From Nostoc piscinale CENA21 (GTDB lineage: Bacteria > Cyanobacteriota > Cyanobacteriia > Cyanobacteriales > Nostocaceae), in the NCBI RefSeq assembly GCF_001298445.1, contig NZ_CP012036.1:3005351-3069350 (forward strand): a DNA stretch of 64,000 nucleotides. Reading direction: 5' to 3'. The position numbers were made by a program, and so were the translations under genes. Within the stretch, counting starts at the first letter, position 1; each line of letters starts with the position of its first letter. Below are positions 18,357-25,264 of this stretch, piece after piece. The notes below the pieces were generated by a model. It saw only the letters and a program-made list of their open reading frames with translations, did not search any database and was not told where the DNA came from.

Positions 18357-20522
18357 GTGGAATTTGATTTTTTACCGAAGTTACCAAAGTCTAATTTAGA
18401 CGATCGCACTTTTAAAGATTTAGTTGATGAGTGTATTCTGCGGATTCCCCGCTATTGTCCAGAATGGACGAATTATAACCCCAGTGACCCAGGTATCACG
18501 TTAATTGAGCTATTTGCTTGGTTGACTGACCAAATGTTGCTGCGGTTTAATGAAGTACCAAAGCGCAATTACATTACTTTTTTAGAGTTATTGGGTGTTA
18601 GGTTGCAAGCACCTGCGCCTGCGGTGGCGGATATTACTTTTTATCTCAGTGCGGCTTTACCGGATACTTATACGATTCCGGCTGGGGTGGAGGTAGCAAC
18701 AATTCGCACGGAAACAGAAGAGGCGATCGCATTCACTACAGATCGGCCTTTAATTATTGATAAACCGCAAATTCGCCACTTTCTCACCTGTCCCACTGCT
18801 GATCAAAAACCGGAAATTTTGCGCGATCGCTTTACTAATTTATGGACGATGCGCTCTGATGGTGAGTGGTATGGTAGAGAGTTGGCACTGTTTGAAGAAC
18901 AACCCCAGCCAGGAAACACTTTTTATTTAGTGATTGATGGGGAATCGCAATGTGAAGGGAATGTTCTCGCACTGCAATTAAAAGGAGAAGCAGCCACCGC
19001 CACGGGGATTAACCCAGATATTCCGCCGCGTCGCTGGGAAGCTTGGAACGGTGTGGAATGGGAAGCTGTACTTTTACAAGAATCGGATGACAGCACCAAG
19101 GGTTTTAGTTTCAGCGAATTGCTGACTCAAGGGATTAATCCCCTGCAAGGTGCAGATATCGTCCTGCATTTACCGCAGTCCTGGCCTGTGACGACGTTCA
19201 CCGCCTATCAAGGACGTTGGTTGCGTTGCGTTTATACCGCGCCTCAACCCAATCAACCAGGATATAGCAGTGCGCCCCGGATGATTGGTTTAGCTGTTAG
19301 ATCCATTGGCGGGACTGTGGGCGCGAGTCAAAGCGAATTGATTCGCAATGAAATTTTAGGGGAAAGCGACGGTACACCAGGACAAACTTTTCAGTTACAA
19401 GGTGTTCCGGTGTTGAATCGTCGGGAAGATGAATATTTGATCATTTCGCCACCAGGGGGAATACCGCAACGGTGGTATGAAGTCAGCGATTTTGCTAATT
19501 CTCTCCCTCAAGATTTGCATTACACTATCGATTCGCGCACCGGGACGGTACAGTTTGGCCCGGTGATTCGAGAACCAGCCCAACTCCAGCAACAGACGGA
19601 ATTTAGGCGGGGAGTGGGTAATTTTGCCAATATTCAAGAGTTGGAAAGGCAATATGGGGCTGTTCCGCCGCGTGGTTCAGTAATTCGGATGGTTGCATAC
19701 CGCACTGGTGGCGGGCGTAAGGGGAATGTGCAACGGGGGACAATTACCGTAGCGAAAAATGCGGTTCCTTATGTGGCGAGGTTGATTAACCATACACCCG
19801 CGCGTAACGGTTCCGATGCGGAATCTTTGGAAGATGCGGTAATTCGCGTTCCGGCGATGTTGCGAACCCGCGATCGCGCTGTGACTCCTGAAGATTTTGA
19901 GGTGCTGACCCTACAAGCTGGCGGTGGTGCGGTGGCGCGGGTGCGTTGTTTACCACCGACAACTACACAAGAAGCTGGAACTATCAAATTATTAGTTGTC
20001 CCGGCGGCGAATACAGATGCAATTAATCGTGGTGAAGGTATCGAACCAGAATTATTTAGTCTGAGTCCGCAATTGCGTGACCAAATTATTGCTTATTTAG
20101 ATGAACGGAGGTTATTAGGAATACAAGTTAAATTGCAAGCCCCGGAATATGTGGGGGTAGCAGTGCAGACAGAAGTCGCGCTGGAACCAGAATATAACCA
20201 CCCCGCCGCCCAGCAAGAGATTTTAGGGAAGTTACGGATTGCGTTGTATCGATTTTTGAATCCGATTACTGGTGGTCAAGATGGGAAAGGCTGGCCGTTT
20301 GGACGACCTGTTTATCCTTCGGATATTGTCAATTTGTTCCAGCAATTTCCGGCGGTGCGGTATTTGGGGGTAGTGCAGTTGTTTGAATTGCGCTATGTGG
20401 GTTCAACTTGGGTGCGATCGCTTCCCCAAAATCCGGTGATTGATCCGGGTTCTTTAGGTCTCATTTGTTCCTGGCAAAATACTCGTTTACGTTCTGGTCA
20501 TGTTGTTAATCTCATCCAATAA
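18357..20522 (+). CDS. Putative baseplate assembly protein (gp6/baseplate J-like, Cis11)
   Basis: The 721-residue protein starts at GTG 18357 and opens with the conserved baseplate motif YNPSDPGITLIELFAWLTDQ. Segments such as NRREDEYLIISPPGG, DSRTGTVQFG and VRVPAMLRTRDRAVTPEDFEV follow. It matches the large baseplate wedge proteins of injection systems (T4 gp6-like). Its multimer forms the ring holding the spike and binds gp25. It lies between gp25 and the tail protein I-like gene, the standard order. Confidence 0.92.
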   Translation: MEFDFLPKLPKSNLDDRTFKDLVDECILRIPRYCPEWTNYNPSDPGITLIELFAWLTDQMLLRFNEVPKRNYITFLELLGVRLQAPAPAVADITFYLSAALPDTYTIPAGVEVATIRTETEEAIAFTTDRPLIIDKPQIRHFLTCPTADQKPEILRDRFTNLWTMRSDGEWYGRELALFEEQPQPGNTFYLVIDGESQCEGNVLALQLKGEAATATGINPDIPPRRWEAWNGVEWEAVLLQESDDSTKGFSFSELLTQGINPLQGADIVLHLPQSWPVTTFTAYQGRWLRCVYTAPQPNQPGYSSAPRMIGLAVRSIGGTVGASQSELIRNEILGESDGTPGQTFQLQGVPVLNRREDEYLIISPPGGIPQRWYEVSDFANSLPQDLHYTIDSRTGTVQFGPVIREPAQLQQQTEFRRGVGNFANIQELERQYGAVPPRGSVIRMVAYRTGGGRKGNVQRGTITVAKNAVPYVARLINHTPARNGSDAESLEDAVIRVPAMLRTRDRAVTPEDFEVLTLQAGGGAVARVRCLPPTTTQEAGTIKLLVVPAANTDAINRGEGIEPELFSLSPQLRDQIIAYLDERRLLGIQVKLQAPEYVGVAVQTEVALEPEYNHPAAQQEILGKLRIALYRFLNPITGGQDGKGWPFGRPVYPSDIVNLFQQFPAVRYLGVVQLFELRYVGSTWVRSLPQNPVIDPGSLGLICSWQNTRLRSGHVVNLIQ

Positions 20523-20545
20523 TTAACGTTTTAAAACTCTGTGAA

Positions 20546-20593
20546 CTCTGCGTCTCTGTGGTTAGAAAAATTACGAACCACAGAGACACAGAG
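20546..20593. repeat. 18-bp inverted repeat within the CIS gene cluster
   Basis: The arms CTCTGCGTCTCTGTGGTT (20546-20563) and AACCACAGAGACACAGAG (20576-20593) pair at 17 of 18 positions around a 12-base loop. It lies in the 106-base gap before the tail-protein gene. It lacks a T run, so it may be a stabilising or attenuating hairpin. A related CTCTGTGTCTCTGTG unit is found at 28022-28042. Confidence 0.7.
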
Positions 20594-20628
20594 GACACAG
20601 AGAAAAGAATAAAAAACAAGAAATAATT

Positions 20629-21657
20629 ATGAGTAGTCAAATTCTGCACTTGCAATTAACTTCGATGCAATTACCTAACGCGATTCAAACATCGGCGGTG
20701 GGTAAGGGTGCAGATGATTTTCAGCACTCAGCACTTAGTAGTCAAACTACAATTCGCGCGGGTTGTGATTTGGTGGTTCATCCGCCAGAACCGAGTGAGA
20801 TAGTTTTGCAGCTAGAAAACTTGGGTAGTCGGATGTTGCGGTTGAATGTGCGGGTGGAGGGGAATTTCCCGGCTGAGTGGTGTCGCATCGGGATGGAGGG
20901 GTATGAACTCGCACCGCGATCACGGATGGATGTGGTGTTATACTTCCAACTTCCCGCCGATTTTTTTGAAACTCCCGCGTTGGCGACTGGTCAATCTTTG
21001 GTGTTGGATTATCACAGTCGCATTCACGTTAACTACACCGAGGAGGGGACTGGTAGACAGTTAGTTGAAACGGCTGGGTTAAATTTGTATGTTCGTCCCC
21101 GCAGTCTCTATCCCAAGTTTTTACCTGCGGTTTATCGAGAAGTTGATTTTATTGGTCGCTTCTTGAAGATTTTTGAACAGGCGTTTGAACCCTCGGTGCA
21201 AGCATTGGATGTGTTGTGGGCTTATCTCGACCCCATGACTGCACCGCAGACATTGTTACCTTTTCTCGCGCACTGGGTAGCTTGGCCTGTTGATCGTCGT
21301 TGGACTATCGAAAGACAACGTTATTTAATTCGTTCGGCGGTTGAACTTTATCGCTGGCGGGGAACACGTAGAGGTTTGCGTTTATACATACATCTTTATA
21401 CAGATTTACCTTTAGATGAACACATTACAAGAGAAGTTGATAAACATATTTGTATTGAAGAAATTCGCGGCGAAGGTTTTGTTTTAGGTAATACGCGCCT
21501 AGGTAAAGATGCAATGATTGGCGGCGGTCGTCCGTATCATTTTATCGTTCGCCTCCGTCCCCAACGCCCAAATCAAGTAGATGAACAATTAGTAAGACAC
21601 ATTATTGAACAAGAAAAACCCGCATTTTGTACTTATGAACTTTATATAGATAGTTAA
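20629..21657 (+). CDS. Phage tail protein I-like baseplate component (Cis12) with Ig-like N-terminus
   Basis: The 342-residue protein has an Ig-like N-terminal region (residues about 45-155, with EIVLQLENLGSRMLRLNVRV) and a C-terminal tail-protein domain from about 160 (YPKFLPAVYREVDFIGRFLK, then PQTLLPFLAHWVAWPVDRRW and ELYRWRGTRRGLRLYIHLYT). The latter matches P2 gpI-type baseplate subunits of injection systems. Residues 31-36 are encoded by a CAGCACTCAGCACT repeat unit like those in the gaps, suggesting a repeat captured into the coding sequence. Confidence 0.88.
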   Translation: MSSQILHLQLTSMQLPNAIQTSAVGKGADDFQHSALSSQTTIRAGCDLVVHPPEPSEIVLQLENLGSRMLRLNVRVEGNFPAEWCRIGMEGYELAPRSRMDVVLYFQLPADFFETPALATGQSLVLDYHSRIHVNYTEEGTGRQLVETAGLNLYVRPRSLYPKFLPAVYREVDFIGRFLKIFEQAFEPSVQALDVLWAYLDPMTAPQTLLPFLAHWVAWPVDRRWTIERQRYLIRSAVELYRWRGTRRGLRLYIHLYTDLPLDEHITREVDKHICIEEIRGEGFVLGNTRLGKDAMIGGGRPYHFIVRLRPQRPNQVDEQLVRHIIEQEKPAFCTYELYIDS

Positions 21658-21748
21658 AAGTGCTGAGTGCTGAGTGCTGAGTGCTGAGTGTTAAGTAAAA
21701 TATTCTCCCCCTAAACCCCTACACCCTTACACCCCTGAACTCCCAATT
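21658..21748. repeat. GTGCTGAGTGCTGAGT repeats and CACCCTTACACCC repeats
   Basis: Directly after the stop codon come four copies of the octamer AGTGCTGA, then ACCCCTACACCCTTACACCC. Both units belong to families found elsewhere in the window. They fill the gap before the next gene completely. Confidence 0.75.
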
Positions 21749-22981
21749 ATGGAAATTCACCCCCTAGAACGACTACAAATTCAAGATGGTTTATTGATTA
21801 ACGCTGAACGGTGGAAGCGATCGCATGATTATCACCGTCAGAGGCAAAATATTCATTATCAATCGCTAAATGAACCGGGAATAGTTGAAGGTTTGGGTGT
21901 GAGTTTGATTCCTGCACCGAAGGATGTACCATCACAATATAACGATGGGCGATGGTTACAAATTCAGCCTGGAATTGCCATTGATGTGAATGGGAATCCG
22001 ATTGTAGTTCCCCAACAGATAGATTTTCATATTTCGGCTGATATTACGGAAGAAAAACCCCGTTTAATTTATTTAGTTTTGCGTTATGTAGATCCAGATA
22101 CTTTACAACGCAAACAAGTCAGTGAATTTGAAACAGAAACTTTTCGGATTGATGAAAAAACAACGCCGCCTGATGCTTTTGAGGTGGAGTTATGCCGAAT
22201 TTTATTACAACCGGGATTAGTAACTTTAGAAAATCCTCAAGATGTATTTTATCCTAGTTTGAATAGTTTGGATTTTCGTTATCGAAAAATTGCGCGATCG
22301 CGTCCTACAGCAGTGGTAAAAGTAGCGCATCTTGATACCCAGGAAACTAAAGAAGGTAATAGTTTTGCTAATCTCGCTTCTTTATTGAGATACACCGAAA
22401 CTCTCACCTGTACTCTCCAAGGAGATGAGCAAATTCCTCGCTTGAATTTTCCACTTTTAGAACCAACGATAGCAATTAATTATGATTTACTATTTGTCAC
22501 CGGGAGTGAACCATTAATTCTCAACGTGCAAGAATTAGCTAATCTTAAAAGTTATCTAGATAGTGGTGGAGTTTTATTAGTTGAATCGCCTACCGATGCA
22601 GTTGACAGATTAGAAAGTATTTTAGAAATTACTGAAAGTTTAGCCACACCTTTAGAAGATTTACGCCGACTTGATAAACATCACCCGTTACGAACAAAAC
22701 CATTTTTATTTGCTGCTTTACCAGTTTTTAATCAAAAGCCGATGCAAATTTTAGTTGCAGGTGGCATTGTTTTAGTGATTGGTGATTTATCACTGGCTTG
22801 GGGATTAGATGAAAAGTTAACTTTACCACGAGAAACAATTCGCACTGCTCAAGAGTTAGGCATTAATATTCTCAACTTTGCCTGGAGTCGTAAGCGAATG
22901 ACGCAATTAAGACAACAAACTGCTACACCTGTCTCAACTAAACCTGATGCTTTAAAAAATATTTTCAACAAATTAGAATAA
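21749..22981 (+). CDS. CIS-associated protein with C-terminal DUF4159-like domain
   Basis: The 410-residue protein starts MEIHPLERLQIQDGLLINAE. Its N-terminal half (to about 190) has GIVEGLGVSLIPAP and WLQIQPGIAIDVNGNPIVVP, a pattern seen in baseplate-associated proteins of injection systems. The C-terminal half has the DUF4159 layout: YDLLFVTGSEPLILNVQELA, LKSYLDSGGVLLVES, then HHPLRTKPFLFAALPVF. The DUF4159 fold resembles glutamine-amidotransferase-like domains, but no catalytic cysteine is obvious. Its role in the particle is unknown; position between tail and membrane genes suggests a baseplate-to-membrane connector. Confidence 0.75.
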   Translation: MEIHPLERLQIQDGLLINAERWKRSHDYHRQRQNIHYQSLNEPGIVEGLGVSLIPAPKDVPSQYNDGRWLQIQPGIAIDVNGNPIVVPQQIDFHISADITEEKPRLIYLVLRYVDPDTLQRKQVSEFETETFRIDEKTTPPDAFEVELCRILLQPGLVTLENPQDVFYPSLNSLDFRYRKIARSRPTAVVKVAHLDTQETKEGNSFANLASLLRYTETLTCTLQGDEQIPRLNFPLLEPTIAINYDLLFVTGSEPLILNVQELANLKSYLDSGGVLLVESPTDAVDRLESILEITESLATPLEDLRRLDKHHPLRTKPFLFAALPVFNQKPMQILVAGGIVLVIGDLSLAWGLDEKLTLPRETIRTAQELGINILNFAWSRKRMTQLRQQTATPVSTKPDALKNIFNKLE

Positions 22982-23026
22982 TTTCTTAACTTTTGCCTTT
23001 TTACTTTTAACTTTTTACTTTTTTAT
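22982..23026 (+). repeat. CTTTTTACTTTTAAC repeat before the WD40 gene
   Basis: The 45-base gap is built of CTTTTGCCTTTTTACTTTTA units. Related units lie at 12345-12375, 25216-25255 and inverted at 59010-59055. No ribosome site is seen between the repeat and the ATG at 23027. Confidence 0.65.
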
Positions 23027-25189
23027 ATGGCAGTTAATCTCGTTAATACTAAAATTTCTACACAAGTATTGAACTTTCAACCTGGGGGTTCACCAGCTTC
23101 TTTTGAAGTGACTGTAGTTAATGAAAGTAATCAGTTTGCTTCTTTTCAAATCGAAATCATTGCGGCTGGTAGTAGTGAAAGTTTGGGGACTAATTGGTAC
23201 AGTATTAAACCTGCGGTGAGTGCGAAAAATCCGCCAGGGGATAGTACAAAATTTGAAGTCACAATTACTAATACCCCTGTTGCCGGTTTTATCGGCAAAA
23301 TGAACTTGATAGTGCGGATTTTTTCGCTGGAATTGCGGGATGAAGACAGACAATTGCTGCGGTTGATAGTTGAAGCAGGTATAGGTACTGTACCGATGCA
23401 GGTTGAGTTACCTATCCGAGAATTTACAACTCAACCACAGGGAATAATTGAAATTCCAGTGCGAGTTTTTAATCCTAGTCAGTTACCTGCGAGTGTTTCT
23501 TTAAAGCCGATTGGACTTAAACCTCAATGGTTTATTAATGGGAATGAGAAACTATTACCAGTTCCACCAGGGAATAAAGCAGAAACCTCATTTTTATGTC
23601 AGTTACCAATTGCTGAAGAAGTACCGAGTCAAGCCTATACTTTTACTATTGAAGCGAATTATCCGAATGGATTACCATCTAGTAGTAAAGAAGGCATAGT
23701 TAATGTTACTCCGTCCGGGTTTATTGACTTTCAATGCACTCCTGAAAAGCAACAAATACCCGCATCTCGTCCTTGGCTACCACAATTCAAAGTTAATTCT
23801 ACTACCTATCAACTTGAATGCCAAAATCACAGCAATATAACTCAAAAAATAAGTATTGAAGTCAAAGAAGATGAGGAAAATAAGCGGAAATGTTTTTGGG
23901 AAGTTCAGCCAGAATTTGTAGAAGTAAATCCTGGAGAAATCAATAATTTACAATTATTAATTAGTAAGCGGCGGCAGTGGTTAGGACGGCAGCAAAAACG
24001 GGTATTTAAAGTCAAAGCTATTGTATCAGATACTCGCGTCAATATTAATAATGAAAATCAATATTTACAATTAATTATTCATCCTATTTTACATCCTTGG
24101 TTACAACTAGGCTTAGGAATTTTGCTGTTATATTTACTTTGGTTTTTATCATGGCTTAATCCTAATAATCCCTTTTTTGGGCATCGTCGTGCTGTAACAT
24201 TTGTCCAGTTTAATGGTACAGGCGATCGCGCCGTTAGTAGTTCTCAAGACCAAAGTATTATTAGATGGAAAATTGCTGGTTTTACTAATCCTTTTGTTAA
24301 TCAAGATGACGGGAGGATGGCTAAAGATATTGGTAAATCTGTTCGGATTGTGCGCTATAAACCTGTAGATAATGATGTAGTCGCCGCAGGTTTAGAAAAT
24401 GGTGAAATCCAAATTTGGGATGTACTTGGTGGGACAAAAAAACCCAAGGTAACTTTTTCTTTTAATAAAGCAGACCGGGTTTTAGGTTTAGAATTTAGTC
24501 AAGACTCCCGCTTTTTATTTAGTGGTCATGGTAGTGGTTTAGTTGTGCAATGGGATGTCAATAGTGCGCTGTTAGATGATGAGGAAACTATGACTAAACC
24601 GATTAAGTATAAAGATGTTAAGTTTCCTGTATATACTCTCACTATTGCGGGGCAAGATAAACAAAATTTAGTCATAGCTGGGAGATATAACAGTTTAGCT
24701 GTCTGGAATTTTAGCCAAGATAAATTATGGAAAATTCCTTATAATCCCCCAGGTAGCCAAAATGATTATATCGTCAGTATGGATAGTCCTGAATACAAAC
24801 CACATTTATTAGCAACAGCAGATAATATGGGACAAATTGCATTATGGAATATGACCCAATGTTTAAAAGACAGTAAAAATCAATGTCAAATTTTAGAGAA
24901 ATGGTCTGATGGTCATGGTGGTAAAGCTGTGCGTTCTGTAGCTTTGAGTCGAGATGGTTGTTATTTAGCTAGCGGTGGTGATGATAATCGCGTCATGCTT
25001 TGGCCATTAACTCAAGCAGGTAAAAGAATATCTCCTGTTGGTCAAGTAATCCGTAAAGAAAAACAAAGATTTAATAGTGTAGATGTGAAAGTGGTGAAGA
25101 ATAAAATTTTGATTATTAGTGGTAATGACGATCATAAAATCAGGTTAGACATTAGAGATTTGAATAGAAATTTTGGTTGTAAACAATAA
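23027..25189 (+). CDS. Ig-like, single-span membrane protein with seven-bladed WD40 propeller
   Basis: The 720-residue protein has beta-rich Ig-like repeats (residues 1-340, for example SFEVTVVNESNQFASFQIEI and FTTQPQGIIEIPVRVFNPSQ), one membrane helix near 357-380 (LQLGLGILLLYLLWFLSWL), and seven WD40-type blades from about 390. The blades end in RWKI, IWDV, QWDV, VWNF, LWNM, LWPL and RLDI, a complete propeller. No enzymatic motif is seen. It could anchor or sense the baseplate at the membrane, with the propeller as a protein-binding platform. It follows the DUF4159 gene in the same direction; the function is inferred. Confidence 0.8.
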   Translation: MAVNLVNTKISTQVLNFQPGGSPASFEVTVVNESNQFASFQIEIIAAGSSESLGTNWYSIKPAVSAKNPPGDSTKFEVTITNTPVAGFIGKMNLIVRIFSLELRDEDRQLLRLIVEAGIGTVPMQVELPIREFTTQPQGIIEIPVRVFNPSQLPASVSLKPIGLKPQWFINGNEKLLPVPPGNKAETSFLCQLPIAEEVPSQAYTFTIEANYPNGLPSSSKEGIVNVTPSGFIDFQCTPEKQQIPASRPWLPQFKVNSTTYQLECQNHSNITQKISIEVKEDEENKRKCFWEVQPEFVEVNPGEINNLQLLISKRRQWLGRQQKRVFKVKAIVSDTRVNINNENQYLQLIIHPILHPWLQLGLGILLLYLLWFLSWLNPNNPFFGHRRAVTFVQFNGTGDRAVSSSQDQSIIRWKIAGFTNPFVNQDDGRMAKDIGKSVRIVRYKPVDNDVVAAGLENGEIQIWDVLGGTKKPKVTFSFNKADRVLGLEFSQDSRFLFSGHGSGLVVQWDVNSALLDDEETMTKPIKYKDVKFPVYTLTIAGQDKQNLVIAGRYNSLAVWNFSQDKLWKIPYNPPGSQNDYIVSMDSPEYKPHLLATADNMGQIALWNMTQCLKDSKNQCQILEKWSDGHGGKAVRSVALSRDGCYLASGGDDNRVMLWPLTQAGKRISPVGQVIRKEKQRFNSVDVKVVKNKILIISGNDDHKIRLDIRDLNRNFGCKQ

Positions 25190-25264
25190 TGATGAACACT
25201 AATAGACGTAGTTAAAATCCTTTTTACTTTTACCTTTTTACTTTTAATTTTTTTGGGGGTAAAC
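25190..25264 (+). repeat. TTTTTACTTTTACC repeat before the winged-helix gene
   Basis: The units CCTTTTTACTTTTACC and TTTTTACTTTTAATTTT fill the gap and run into TTTGGGGGTAAACATG. GGGGG is four bases from the ATG at 25265, which is why that start is preferred over the in-frame TTG at 25253. Confidence 0.65.

Noticed and set aside
21658..21690. GAGTGCTGA units as CIRCE half sites
   Set aside because: They are direct tandem repeats of a dispersed family without the inverted arrangement.
12406..25189. Prophage interpretation of the tail-like genes
   Set aside because: No capsid, portal, terminase, integrase or lysis gene is present, and the set matches contractile injection system baseplates instead.
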